64,000 nucleotides of DNA from the NCBI RefSeq assembly GCF_910592395.1, contig NC_088311.1, positions 8,374,501-8,438,500 of the forward strand. Direction: 5' to 3'. Of this stretch, positions 47,034 through 60,513 are shown piece by piece. How positions within the stretch are numbered: position 1 is the stretch's first letter; each line of letters opens with the position of its first letter. The position numbers and the translations under genes are program-made. The DNA is from Lineus longissimus (taxonomy: Eukaryota > Nemertea > Pilidiophora > Heteronemertea > Lineidae). A model generated the notes under the pieces. The model did not search any database. It was not told the DNA's origin and saw nothing but the letters and a program-made list of their open reading frames with translations.

Positions 47034-48702
47034 TGGCTTGTCTTCCGCTGCGCCGATCCATCTTCCATCCATCTTTGTTTGTTGTCATTTTTCTGCCTCT
47101 AGAAATTGTGATGTGTCTATATTTCCATGCGATATTAAATAAAGAAGTACATGGTGGCTTGATTAAAAATATTGACACTTCGCAAATGCCAGACGACACC
47201 GAGCAATGAATCATTCTTGCCTCCAATGTATAGAGAATGCTTCTTATCTAAACATAGTTTGTCCGGGCAACTAGCTGAACTGTGATGATGAAGTGAAAGT
47301 CTGCAGAGGGATCGAGGGCGTGTAATGAACCAATTTGGGGTCAGCATCAGTAAACAGCCGGTTTTGTTCATCTGCTTGATAAATATGATGCTATAGATTA
47401 GACAGAGTTTAGTAAGATGTCATCATTTTGACAAAATTACTGCAAGCGATAGTGAAAGCAACTATTCTGGTATCAAACAGATATAAATCACCAGATCTCA
47501 ATGGTTAACTGAGGAGCATCACATCCTCTTGTTCTTCCAATCAAACCTGGCCACAATCAGCATCCGCTCACTAATCAAGTTGAGGTTTCATTGTTCATTT
47601 ATTTGGCAAAACGTGCTCCTGGGTGAGGTACTTTAGAGGATGGAGCGTGCATCTCCCCGAGAACAGATCGTCTTCAGAGGTTCATAAAGGCCACAGGAAC
47701 TCGAACGAAATCTCCTCGATTTGTCTGACAGAAGTTCAAACCCTTGGTTGTCTGGTTTGATGAATTTGTTTTTTCTTTCGGAGATACTTTCTTGCAAGAT
47801 GGAGCTCTCAAAGGAAGGTGATCTTGCCTGCAGAAGGCTTTTCTAATGCAGCTAATTCTATACCAATATCGATGCTTCTTCTGCAATTCTTCTCTATTTC
47901 ATCAATTGTAGGTCAGGCAACGATTTTAAATTGTATTTCGACTCAGAAAACACACGCCTTCACAGAAAAGGCTTACGTGAATCTGTCCAATGTCAATGCG
48001 GAGCAGGAGACCAGACTCAAGCTCATCTGCTTCAGACCCGCTCCCTAATGAAGGACAAAAATGAAAGCTGGCCAAAGGACACCAACCTAATCACAGAGCC
48101 CTAAAAGCGGAAGAAGAAACACATGGCATTTCGCCAAGCGCCGGTGTAATGTTTTTATCAGTTTTGGATGCACCTCCTCATTGTTTAGAGTACCCGCTAC
48201 ACTAGAAAAAAGAAGAAGAATGAATGACATGTTTATCTTTGTTCCCCAAGCCATGCGATCATAAACTGCCCTCTAGATAGAAACTCTTACATGAGGAACA
48301 CAAAACGCTACGGGATGGAAAACAGTCGTGAGTGCCATATATAATCTTCGTAATCATGTCGTGTCGTTTTGTAATATCAGAGGAAAACTCATTTTCATTA
48401 ATTTCTTTAACCGTTAACCCTGAAACACCCTGACGTTCACAAAATCCATCCAACCAATGACCAATAAACCAAGTTTTGCCACGCTTAACCAGTTAACCGC
48501 CAACGTCAGTCGTACAGTCACATATCGCACTGTCATGGAAATCTATTTTGAAACCAGGAGCAGATGACAAGGAGATTTAATGAGTTAAAAAAGCATTTGC
48601 CAATAAGTTAGCAGCTGGGTCTACTGAATTAATGGTTGGGAGGCGTCTTGGGTCCATCCTTTTTGCCGTTTTCATTGCGTAATGCTACTAGCATTCTCTC
48701 AG
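47034..48702. other. No supported gene
   Basis: Short frames on both strands. A GAAAAAAGAAGAAGAATGAATG stretch near 48206 is low complexity. Confidence 0.5.
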
Positions 48703-48946
48703 GGTGTATTCAGTAGACGATAATCTCTATCGCCTTTGGACATTCTCGGAAATATCAAAGGGCACGGACGGGATTTCGGAGGGGTGGAGGGAAAAGTTGG
48801 CATCATTTTTGCTGCAGCTGAGACCCGGACTACATTTTTTACTAGCACGGGACGGAGTGGTCATGCACTGTCCTTTGCAAGAGAGCGTTGTGCGTGAAAC
48901 TCCTGACCTGGGTGTCCTAAAGCTTCCGTACATTTCACTTATATGC
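48703..48946 (+). CDS. Candidate internal exon, 81 codons
   Basis: The left boundary is a strong acceptor: a branch-like TAATGCTACTAG, then CATTCTCTCAG ending at 48702. One base later a frame stays open for 81 codons to TGC|GTACGT at 48947. The peptide has a leucine-rich middle (REKLASFLLQLRPGLHFLLA) and no motif I recognise. The minus strand over the same bases is open for 111 codons, which weakens the case. If real it would join to an exon ending in phase 2. Confidence 0.25.
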
Positions 48947-50192
48947 GTACGTTTGACATGGCTAAACCTTATTTGAGAAATGATATTTCCTTTTGCAATA
49001 TTACGAGCACATGAAACTAAATTTGGTATTTGGTGGCTTTGGGTAAAAATCGATCGCTGCAACTCTAATCCGGGGCATATGTGTTGAGAGATAGCCCATC
49101 TCGAGGTGATCGATGTATTCGTACAGAATCTGCTTCATACATCCGCATCAGTTTCTTCATGTAGCACTCAATGCAAATTCTTCAATGATGCACACTCATG
49201 TTTTATACATTAGCTAATGAATATGTATAAGGTGTCTTCTGCGTCGGAATTTGTTGTGGGAAATCTCACTGTATCCATTCATCGGGGTTACCAGAGAGTT
49301 CATTTGGGTTAAGTGTTGAAATAAGGAAATACTCTCGACACGGTTTTTATTATTGGAAGATTCCTCTCACCAACTCTTTTTGGGTGAAGGAGTTTTGTGC
49401 TTCGGTGCATTTATTTTGCTCGTTTGAAGAATGTCGTTGACTCCTTCGAGGCCCAGGTTCATTTATCAAGTCACGTGGCAGTCACATGACATAGAGGCAA
49501 GATGGTGGAGCAATAAAAAGGAAACAGCCATTCCATTTATATAGTCAGGCCATTTCAAACAATATTGCGTGACTCTGCTCCTTCACCGGTCGGTTTCCAG
49601 CTAATTTGAATTAGAATGAAAAGTTGATCTGTAAATGAAAAGAGCTGCCCTAAAACAGCGGCAATCCCGTCGTAACAATTTTCTGCCTTTTCACATAAAA
49701 TAAGATAAAAAGTTATCATTTTAATTGACTTCGTTTATTCAGCTACCCTGCTCTTGTTTTCAATGAAATTGTTAATTAAAGCGATAAATTGGACTGAATT
49801 ACAGACAACGATTTATTCTAAAACACTGCAAGTTGCTTTTCCGCTATTTTTCAGATAGTGAAACGAGAAATTCATTCGCTACTTGTGCATTGTCTATTGA
49901 CATTACCCAACAGATACATTCCGCTGAACGTTAAACCCATTAAATGATAATTACCATTCTGATTAGGCTGCGGATGTTAATTGCTTCGTGCACGCCTTAT
50001 GTACCATCCGAACTGCCATTCTTGGGAATTGCATGACTGTTGGTCAACCAGTAACCCCTGAGTAAGCTGTCCTTTCTCTCTAAAACTAGCCGTTATATGC
50101 AAACTTAAAAATAAAGGCTTCTGAGCACTTTATTCTTTTAGGCCAACACAAACATGAATCCCGTAGAGATTTTTCAGCGAATTGAGGTTTTT
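48947..50192. other. No gene; TAATTA/FOX-like motifs
   Basis: 49680-50000 contains many homeodomain-type words (TTAATTGA, GTTAATTAAAG, GATAATTACC, GATTAGG) and TTTATT words in unique sequence. It could be regulatory, but composition alone would also produce such words. Confidence 0.35.
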
Positions 50193-51055
50193 AAAAAACG
50201 AGAATGATTCCTGTGATAATATTGATTTTGTGTATATTGCGCCTATGCCCCAGACCACACCCACCTTCAAAATAGTCTTAGGTCAAAGGAAATATACGAA
50301 AACTTCAGAAAAATTTCATTTTGACCATACAACCATCTAGCCGAAATTTGGTAATGATGCTGCAATTCCTTAAAAGATTTTTGAGCACATCTTCGAAAGA
50401 TCATGGATTCTGTGTTTCATAGTTCTTTTGATGTTAAAATGACTTTGAAGGAACGCTAATAATCCATTCAAAATAAATGATCATGTGTAGTACCCATTAA
50501 AGATACTATTCTAGCAATATGAATGCGATACCCCATTAAACAAAAATAATTCCTGTACATGATATTGCTTTTGCGTACATTGATCCTATGCCCCAGACCA
50601 CACCCACCTTCAAAATAGACTTAGTCCGAATGAAAAATACGAAAACTTTAGAACGATTTCATTTTGACCATACAACCATGTAGCCAAAATTTGGTAAGGA
50701 TGCTGCTATTCCTTCCAAGATTTTTGAGCACATCTTCGTTTTAAAGATCATGGATTATGTTTTTTACAGTTCTTTTGATGATAAAATAACTTTGAAGGAA
50801 CACTAATAATTCATTCAAAATAAATGATCATGTGTATTACCCATTAAAGATACTATTATAACAATATGAATGCGATACCCCATTAAACGAAAATAATTCC
50901 TGTACATGATATTGATTTTGTGTACATTGCGCCTCTGTCCCAGACCACGCCCACCTCTAAAATGATAATAGGTGCATGGAATAATACAAAAACTTCAGAA
51001 AAATTTCATTTTGACCATACAACCATGTAGCCGAAATTTGGTAATGATGCTGCAT
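50193..51055. repeat. Tandem repeat, about 345 bp x 2.5
   Basis: Copies are anchored by CCCCAGACCACACCCACC at 50249 and 50592 and by a variant near 50939 (periods 343 and 347 bp). Shared landmarks are TTTCATTTTGACCATACAACC, TTTTTGAGCACATCTTCG and TGAATGCGATACCCCATTAAA. The third copy stops at about 51055. AT-rich, no coding frame. Old enough for about 5-10% divergence by eye. Confidence 0.92.
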
Positions 51056-51059
51056 TCGG

Positions 51060-51178
51060 ATTTTTTGTGCTACTGCTTTTTATAGATTCTGCGTTCTTTA
51101 ATCTTCGTTTTATAGTTTCTACATTTTTGGTGCTTCTGCCTTTTCAAAATTCTGCGTTCTTCAATCTTCGTTTTATAG
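51060..51178. repeat. 63-bp tandem duplication
   Basis: GTGCT(A/T)CTGC, TTCTGCGTTCTT and AATCTTCGTTTTATAG recur with a 63-bp period directly after the 345-bp array. Confidence 0.85.
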
Positions 51179-52828
51179 ACACCCATTGCGGGATTGATCA
51201 AAATAATTATATGTGTCAATACTGAATTAATTGTCTCTCTAAAAAAAGGTGACTGTTAATATTTGTCCTCAGGGCGCTGGGATGAACTTTAAATCCCATC
51301 AGGTCAGTCTTGCAAATCCTTCGACAATATCCGGTCTGCCTGCCACGGTATCTTGCAAGGTCGTGTCCTTGTTTTGTCAGCCAAAGTCTGGTCCGTAGAG
51401 CAACTAAATGCATCACCTATACCATGCGATTGAAATGCCACTCCGTACCAACAACACGCCAGCTACCGGAAATCACTTTCAATGTCCCTTTCTTCATGAT
51501 TCAATTTAGCACTGAACAATAGTCGGAACTGTTAAGTTTTAAGTGGCTTGTGATGTAGCTAAATATTGTGGCGAAGGACTACATGATGGTTATGAACATC
51601 CCTTTTATGGCTTCATGAATTCATTGTAACTGCGTGGTTTAGAATTAAGAGACCTTCTAATGCGCTAAGGTACATTTACAGTTGATGTGTTAAGAGTTGA
51701 CCGTAGACACCATCGATTTGGTTCAGAACATGAAATTCTAGAGCATTTTAAACGCCTTCAAAACGACGTGTTCTATATCCAGAAATCAAAGAACTGACTT
51801 CCACCCTTAAAATTGTCATTCACTTTGTCATTTCACTTGTTTTGAAAAAGTTTTAATTGCTTTTCTCGCCAAAATTGTGGTGCCTGTGGTCAACACTTAA
51901 TCTGCTAATTATTTCTGACCGTGCATCAAAATAAGTATGTGTTGCCGTTCCTTTTCGGTGACCGGTAAAGAGGACAAGTATTTTAGCCAAGTTGAAGACG
52001 AGTTAGATCGCTTTAATGGCGGAAGTCAGTGTCATCGCGATGGAAAATTGAATAGCCTCTACAGCAACTTTCCCAAAATGTGTCAATTGTATAAATGGGT
52101 CCACTTGTGCAAAATAGAACCTTTCTCTAATGAGGCAATATCATGCATTGGTTTATAACGATATCATCAACACTTACTGACGACAAAAGAGAAATCTACA
52201 CAAAGTCTCAAGAGGTCGCTTCGTGAGGGATACGGAACATTATACATATTCTTGTGAGTATGGTCCCTAAGTATGATACATTGTTGTATGGACACGGATA
52301 GAGCGAGGCGAATGGTGTTGGGACAATTGCGAATAGTTTGAAGTGCATCTCAATGTCTAGAAATGTCATTCGTCGAGCGTTATGTGCAAGGAACTGATGA
52401 GGTTTCAAGGGTTTTTTTTGTAAGCGACCATAATGCTGATACGTACATTTCTCAATTGGGGAAGGATTGTCGAAGTATTACGCTTCTAACGAATCTGATC
52501 TGCGAAATATTGACAGCTTTATTGTTTACGGAACAACTGGTGATTTTCATGATCACGAGGCCTTTATATTCCATTATGACCATGCCTCGATACTAACCTT
52601 GTAATTTTTAACTCGGTTTAATTAGGTTTTGTGATAAATTTAATTGACAATCATCAAAGAGTTAATCCTGGTCATCCTCTACATGCCAGCATCTGGTCCT
52701 TGAAATATCCCACCATGGCATCAAACATGCATGTACGTATGTCATGGCAGCGCATTAGGGTGATTCACTTAGCTTAATCTACATCAAATTGGCCACAAAA
52801 TTCATTTAAGGAATATCAGTAAACACCA
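51179..52828. other. No supported gene
   Basis: Short frames only (for example 73 codons at 51937-52158, ATG-initiated, rich in C and K, no motif). Confidence 0.5.
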
Positions 52829-52847
52829 TTGACCTTGACCTTGACTT
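52829..52847 (-). promoter_or_regulatory. Tandem nuclear-receptor half-sites
   Basis: TTGACCTTGACCTTGACTT reads on the minus strand as overlapping TCAAGGTCA units, the extended half-site bound by monomeric receptors such as FTZ-F1/SF1 and ERR. Two full copies plus a partial one, spaced by six bases. It could also be a trivial hexamer repeat. Confidence 0.35.
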
Positions 52848-53034
52848 GGCATGATGGATTATGTGGAGTCATCGGCGGGTCTCATTTTCCTCTAGGGACG
52901 AGGCTGGCTGAGTACACCATTTTAAAATTTGACGGATGCCTCCATAAGTGACAAACGATAAGGTTCTCCACTTGTAAGAGGGATTCTGCGTGTAAGGCAA
53001 TATAGTACCGTACTGTGTAATGTCTAAAATCTGC

Positions 53035-53104
53035 ACAACAGTGCGTATACTAAGTTCAAGTAGATCCGGTACATATCTTTTGAATTAAGTATACGCACTA
53101 TTGT
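53035..53104. ncRNA. Candidate hairpin RNA, 70 nt
   Basis: CAGTGCGTATACTAAGTTCAA on the left pairs with TTGAATTAAGTATACGCACT on the right. About 25 positions are matched, with two mismatches and one or two G.U pairs, around a 16-nt loop. Length and pairing suit a short pre-miRNA; no known mature sequence is recognised. A relic of a palindromic element is the alternative. Confidence 0.33.
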
Positions 53105-56100
53105 TAAGAACATAGGACATCAGCCTAGATAAGTTAAGCCACTGATGGAGACATTCCATCCGGCCAACCAACATAGACTTCCAGACGATCCTCGATTTAA
53201 GAAAACAGCTATTTTTTTATTCGCCGAGTCCCGTCGGAGGCTTTGAATATCAATCAACATGATTTGACTCTCAGAACCCGGGTCTCAGAGCATCACTTAA
53301 TCACCGCTTGGCTCCCAGCGATCCATATAACGATTAGACGCAATTGCATCAGAGTTGCATACACAAAAAAGTCGATTTCATGAGAGGATGTCCCAGTGTC
53401 TACTGGGTATGTGGGTGGTTGGAAAGGTTTGCATTTAAAGTACATTAGTTGCATCGGTATAAGCGGAAGGCATATGTATATGTACGTGTATCATGATTCC
53501 AAAAGCAGAATTATTTTGTTTGCATTTAGCTAAAGGGAAAAATGTTTTTTTACTGCCAACGTTTGGCAAAAGAAACCTCTGATCTCTGTGTCTTCCAGAA
53601 TCTAGCCAAGCTGAGAATGTTGAATTTTAACTGCATGTTCTTCTCCCAAGAGAGATGTGGCTGTTGTCTTGTCTGGGCGGCCGTCATGCACAGACTGATG
53701 ACCATAACTATCCCTGTATGTGTCAGTTACGTTCGATCGTTGCCTCATTCTACTCAATCAGCAGAGGGTCAAATGGTCAGATCCAAGTAATTGACTGTCA
53801 GTTTTAAATCCCAAAGATTTTCGTAAGGGTAATTATGGTATTATCAATATGGCTGTTTCACCGTCAAATAGTGATGCTATGACACTAATGAGGTTGTTAC
53901 CCCTTAACCACATCCCCTTCCTAAAGACACGGTGCATTTGGAGCAAAGCACACACGTTAGAGCTACTCAAGTCGCCGCGTTTCCGGCCAATGTAAAAAAA
54001 AAAATTGACGGGGGAATCAACGTCTTATCAAAACGTGTAAATGTGACCTACTACTTTTTGGAGTCCGAGTTTGAGGGACACGAGAATGTGAAAGGATCTG
54101 TGGTGAATCGATACCTCCTTACCGGCGTAAAATACTGGTACGTACAGCACCGACAAAGAGGTTCTGGGAGCAGAGGTGGCCATATGCACTACGCGAGAAG
54201 CGGACATATTTCTTCATCCGATTTCATCTAGGAGCTGTACCGGTACGATTTTGGGTTCACTCCAGCTGGCCTAGTCATAGGCAGAATTGACGGTTCTTTC
54301 GATTTCAGACCTCTCTGCCAATTACAGCAACAAACAGATCAACGCAAAGTTTTCAAATCAAAACAAAAAAGTTCCCTAATAAAATTCTAATACGTCAGAT
54401 TTACTTACAGCTGCCGTGATTGCAGTGCGAGGAAGATAAGAAGATTTAATTGGGTTATGTTTCGAGATTACCGCTGGATGTAACGACAAATCTACTGAAA
54501 ATTAGAATTTAATTTGTTTTGCTGAATGCGGCTGTTCGAAATCTGTGCAGCTGACATCGTGTGAAAAGGCATTTTGTGTGAGCTGTTGTTTTGGGGGATT
54601 CATGGATTACAGTTTCATAACGCTTTCATAACTTTAATGTTTTGATAACTAATGCGACATGTCACCCACCTAAGGTACAAATCTAACAGCGCCGACTGGT
54701 TCTGTCCGAAATAATGACTGATTGGTTAAAATACGTGCAGGGTGACATTGAATACAACGTTACCTCGATTTTGTCTTTTCAAAAAACGGTGGTTAAATTC
54801 ACTGAGGCTGCATGCAGCCAAAGGTCAACATGTCGCTCTCGTGGGAAGAGACTTGTGATTAAGTTGAAGAAACTTACAGAAATTTCCTAAAGTTACTTTC
54901 GTCGTCAAAATGTATTTTCTTTCATTCAATAAAGAAAAAATAACCGAACAGTTCCCGCGCGAGAAATATTAAAAGGGGTAGACGAGTAATGGAGAAGCCA
55001 TAGATAGGTCGGGTGAATACGAGATTTGATGGAACTCGAGCACACGATCCTCCCGGGACCGCCCTGTCAAATCTCATCAACCACTTTGGTCATATTTGCG
55101 GAAGTTCGATGAAAAATTCATAAGCCTATTGCATATTAGGTGGCTAACTGGCGGCGGGTGTCAGATCGTGTAGCGATTTGCATGCGGTCTGTAGATGTGC
55201 CCGGGATATTATCACCTCACGGAGTGAATATTCTTGGGTCCGCCATTATTCTAGTTGTGTCACTGACATTCGCGAGATTTTGACTCGAGGCATTAGCGCA
55301 AGCGGTCCCGGTTTTTTGGCGGAATTCGATATTATTCAAAGCGGCATTCAGACTGCAGGCAGGCATGAATTCGACGACGAATCAGTGATAATTTGTTCAG
55401 GGTCTTGCCCGAATTCTTTATTGATTCGTGGTCCCAGGAATCGTTTAACGGTTATTGAAGGAACGTGTTATGACAGCCTCAGTACATGTAGATTTCAGAA
55501 GCTTGTTCTACTGAAATGCTACCCTGCTGTACACGCCTGCCAATGAAGCCTTTCATATGAGATTTAATTCAAAACTCGTCAAAGTCACTCGCGAGTCTGA
55601 TATGACTCTATAACACGATAAACGGGAGACACCCCAACCGATGTGGGACATTCCTCTAGATCTGCCAACTCCCTGCTGCATTTTCATGTCTAAAAACAGC
55701 CCTCCCGTAGAGGATTCCCTTATTAGCTATATCCAAAGTCCAATTCTGACATATCTTTCAAAAGTACCAGAAACATCCAGGTCGATATGGGCCCTTCCCG
55801 ACGTATTAAAGCCGACCCCATCAAATCTTGCGAAATTTAATGGAATTGGGTTTAAGCTAGTGCGAGAAACTAGTTCCGCAGAGGCCGCGACTTCTCCAAT
55901 ATGCGGAACGCTGGAGAGCTTTTGAAACAAATGTGTTTAGTTCGGATTTCGCAGGCGGACAACTGAAGAGGCTTGAGTCTGACAGAGTCATCTGCGCTGT
56001 TTCGGAACATTGTACTTAAACTCAGAACAGAGGAAGAGATAGCTAATTGCCTGTTCTGGTGTGGATTTCAAGAAGTACCGTAATGTATCAAGAGCATTAT

Positions 56101-57926
56101 TTCAACGTGTGGACAAGTTTTAGATTCCGTGGTACATTTTCTTTGGGATTACCCAAACCCTTACAAACCCCTCAAAAGAATGTAAACATATGGTAAAGGA
56201 GAAGTATCAGAGAGTACTTTTCAGTCCTACACAGGCATAAGCAGTAAGATAAGCGGTTCCAGTATTTCATGTTTCGTCCGACCTTGCCTGAAGATGGATA
56301 TCTGGAGTTGTAAAGGTTAATTAAGGGAAACTTCATCATAATATATTATCACCAATTCCCAAGAGTTGGTTGAGGAGTCCCACACGCGTTCAGATCATCC
56401 CTTCACCACGTAATGAAGTTACCCTAATAAAATTGCGGTGTGTTGGCGTGCCGAACGCAAGGAAATCTGCCTGATTAGCTCATCTTATTCCAACTGGGCT
56501 GATTCTGTAAGGGATCGGTGTCAACGCTAAGCGCAAATGGTAGGTAGAAATATCTGAGATGCGGAAGGTGGAGGAAGGTGTTAGGATAAGAATGCCAAGC
56601 AGGTCTCTTATAACAAGGTTCTCAACAAGAATGCATGCCAAATACTAGCATGTACTTGTATTCATTTTGCCTGTTGACATATTGGTATTGCTACTTGAAA
56701 TACAGATTGTAAGCATACATGTAGAACAGTGGGAAACTGGCACGATAATAAATGGAGAATGAATAACTTCTCTCTTGCTCTTTTTTCCTTCATTTGGGTC
56801 CATGGCCTCATTGCAGCGCGCTGAAAGTTATAATACACATTTTTGATGGCGTACGACGTTTCGCTCAAGGAACAGTTTAGGTCAGGTCAAAAGTTGAACC
56901 AAAAACACTGTGTCGTTTAACCATCCTAACTTCTACTCCTTTCAAGAAAAATCTAGCGGCTAAACTAATTCCCTTTCTCCCGGAAGCACGGCACTAATAC
57001 AGAACACTCCAAATAAGATTCGCCTAACTCTCCTCTGCATTCCCCTGCGATTTGGCCCAGAATATCAATCAAATTTTCCAATACCAATTCTCATTTCGAG
57101 AATTTTTCTTATATTGATAACAAAATGAGCAGCAGCGGCCCCAAAGGATTGGTAATTTGACTTGCAAGTGATAGACTGGGAGCAAGAAATCGTGATTCTA
57201 GGAGCTCGAGTGAGGATGAACGTTTGGCCGTGGAACTTGAAAAATGACAAGGAGTGGTCGTTTAACTCCGTTGGTTTAGGCCAGGCTGGGGAAAGGGCGA
57301 GTCTGTCAAGATTTCTTAACCTTGGTCTACCCTCATCTCAGTCCTTCTCTAGGAAGTCAACCAACAAATCCACTTTCAACCCCTACAATCCAACACGTCC
57401 TATAAGACCAAATCCACTTCATCATGCCAAGTTGTCTCTAACTTTTCTTGGTCTAAATGTCAGTCTCCCTTCCCAACAAATATCATTGAAATAATTGAAG
57501 CTGCTTTTTCATGTCTTGCCAATCAGTGCATGCCAAACACGACTTCAATTAGGACCTCGCATGCTCATGTCAGCGGAAGACTCTCACTCGGCTGGCGGGG
57601 CTTATGGGACTTGGCATTCGGATGAAATGTTCTTTAACGCCATTCGGATTGAAATTAATCAGTATAAGATTGAAGCGTTATAATTCTGCTCTTGATCAGA
57701 GGTGTTTTTACTGTTTGCTGCTTCGTAAAAAGTAGGCCCGGAATCTGCGTGTCATATCAATTCAGAGGCTCGCAGCGGAGTTTCGCGGTGATTCTTCAAG
57801 AATGTAAAATCTCGGATGAGATCACTTTTGTACCAGGGCTATATTTGTATCAATTTACCATCCCTGCAAGCAAAAACTAGATAGAATAAATGTGCTTCTC
57901 GATTTTCGTGGCCTTGAAAGACTCAC
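53105..57926. other. Unassigned; three unrecognised open frames
   Basis: Plus-strand frames at 53932-54231 (99 codons, non-ATG start), 55148-55546 (about 132 codons without ATG start, containing a TACATGTA word) and 55641-55925 (94 codons, ATG) are open but show no known domain or clear splice sites. On composition they are near the limit of chance. Confidence 0.3.
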
Positions 57927-58008
57927 CTGCTTTTCGGTTTTCGGAGAAACCCTCTTAAAAACTATGTCGGTTATCGATTTATCCGAAAATTTGATTGTAG
58001 TGTGAGAA
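57927..58008 (-). CDS. Candidate internal exon (minus strand), 82 nt
   Basis: On the minus strand a strong acceptor (TTGCCTTTATTCTTCAG) and a perfect donor CAG|GTGAGTC enclose 82 nt that are open in one phase. The peptide runs SHTTIKFSDKSITDIVFKRV then SPKTEKQ. These are the best-matched pair of splice sites I found. The peptide is polar and basic with no domain I recognise. No flanking exon of the same gene is identified. Confidence 0.33.
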
Positions 58009-60513
58009 CTGAAGAATAAAGGCAACTTGAGCAACTGTGGGAACCATCCAGATGCACAGTGCCTTGTTTAGATGCAAAAATAATCATGATGTCTTGTTTT
58101 TAAGGTCTGTCATCTGAATGGGTCTAATGTGGAAGGGATGGGTATGTCGTCTTGGTGTTACATAATCATACTGTATGACATGACTGGCAGAATGACCGTG
58201 TAGCGTTCCGAATCGTACGAACCTCTTCACTGAGTTGCGTTTGTATGTGGTTCTATTGTATTGATCAAACCATTCTGAACATTTGCCAAGCATTTATCCG
58301 ACTTAAGGCTATTCTTACCATGCCTAGTTTCTCTGCCTGATCGACAACGCATCCCGAAATGCCCGAAAAAGATCATTAAGCCGTCGGGCGAATCCAAAAT
58401 GCTGCAACTCGTGACAACATTTCGGGGCTAAGTAAGGATCACGATAAGATAGCATTTTTACTTTGTCGCCGAAATATTGTTGCGAATTCCAAAACTAAGC
58501 CCACTTTTTGATTTGGCTCGGAAACCGGCCATGTCATTCATCTATACCAAACTCCGTGTCATATTTAAGTATGTTTGTTCAAACAACTTAATCCAAACTG
58601 TTGTAGATGATTTTAAGCAAATTGAATTCAAGTTAGAATGCACACCTACAGTTTTATTGTGTCTCACCCTAAAATAACGATAACCGCATAACTTGCTCCA
58701 CAGCAATGTACGTAATCATGAGCATAGTTAGAGCGGAAATCACAACACACTTATAACACGACGTGTCCATTAACTTGTCGCCCTGTTTTGTCCTCTAAAG
58801 ACACTTGCATTCTTGGCACACGTCCCCTTCCGTCTGGTAACTGTTCGCTTCCTCTTCGAGGAAACTCCTATTACATGGTCGATCCTTACTAAAGCTTCTT
58901 CACTTCATGCATTTTACAGGGCCAGTACCGGTCGGCATTGTCAGAATGATAAGTAGACAGTTCCGTAGTTAGTGTCTTCGCGTCTGAAGGACGCGTCGGG
59001 AAACGATGGTCTTGAGAAGGGAGAGTGCTTGAATTGAAAAGGTTATTGGAGAAGATCCTTCCATCGGCTAACCATTAGGTCAGGAGTAAGTTTAAGAAAT
59101 TGTCCTTGCCTGTTACGTAGTTGTGGCATTGATCCATTTGACGCCGACCGAGCTAACTAGGGTGATCAGGCGGCTCGTCTGGCCATCGTCCCTTCTTGAT
59201 TATTGGCTTACTTTTAGTTTGGATCCTACTTGGCCCCTCACCGCATTTACCTTAGCACATCCAAAAACAGCAAAGTGGAATTTTCTGATGTGGGCCTTTC
59301 CGAAAATAAAGCTTGATCAGTTGATGAAGCAACTTCTTTCCTTTGAGTAGTGATTGCCAAAATAGTTAATGCCACAGCTTGCACATAATGTAGCCAACGT
59401 CGCCGCACTTAAATATGTACTATAGGGAGTTTATTTCGATTATCAGACATAATAGCTGAGCTTATTGCTGGTAATTAATTCCTCGTTGCATCTCAACCAC
59501 CATAGGATTGGTGCTGAAGTGGTTCTCAAGCCGGAACATTTCTCAATACCGCACACCGATATTAAGGTCGGTGACTTGTCTCTAAACAAGGCAAAGGATT
59601 GACGGACTGTTATGTGCATTATATTATTAAGTGCATATAGCATATACGTTCTAAGCCGGTCTTGACGAACAAAAGGGATGATAGTTAGGCTTCATGAAAC
59701 AAATTGGAGACACCAGAAATTGTCTTCAAGAAAGTGACAAACTATATGTTGGTCTGTTCTTTTACTTTCACTTTCTCTACACACGCAGCATTGTCTTGCA
59801 TGACATGAGAAAAATGTCCTCTCGACTCAGATCCTGCTGAAATTGGGCACAGCTCTGGCATACTCAAAGAGCCCTCAAGAAAGCTTATGGCAAGACTAAT
59901 AAACAGACTGAGCTCTTGATATAAATAGACCGAGCTCTTGACATCACAATGAAACATGAAATACAATACAGTAGTATTCCGTTACAACAGACAATATCTT
60001 TGTAGTGGACATGAGTCGAGTTTATCGGAAAAATTCCGCCGCTCAAAGCTGTTGATGACCTCGGGATACAAAGATTGTTTATGGGCGATTTGTCTACTGA
60101 ACACAGATGTGGGTATCAAATGAAATGGCCTTTAACGATTGTCCAATCAAATATGAGACAAAGAAGCGATTATCGAGATGTTCGACATGTAATACAAGTA
60201 AAGGAACTACCTTTCTCGATAGTGATAGTGCCCAATCTGTATGTGATACTGAGCTTAAGAGAACCAAAAAGGACCACTATTGACACGTTTGAAGAAGCGG
60301 ACACGGTATAACAAGTAAACTCGTCTCTCCAAAAGGTCACGCGTAGTTTCACTCGGAGTCTTTGCCAATTTGAGTCGACGAAGAATGTTTTCATTAACCA
60401 CTGTTCCACACTCTCAATCTATATCCTGAAAGGGTCGATATCATCAATACGTGAACAAATCTTTACGTCACATCATGTACTAGAATATGGGATACCCACT
60501 TTCAGTCGTATGT
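58009..60513. other. No supported gene
   Basis: Short frames only. AGAC(T/C)GAGCTCTTGA(T/C)AT occurs twice with a 22-bp period (59905-59943), with TATAAATAG between the copies. Confidence 0.5.

Noticed and set aside
47731-47745. tRNA B-box-like AGTTCAAACCC
   Set aside because: No A box at the right distance and no cloverleaf can be drawn.
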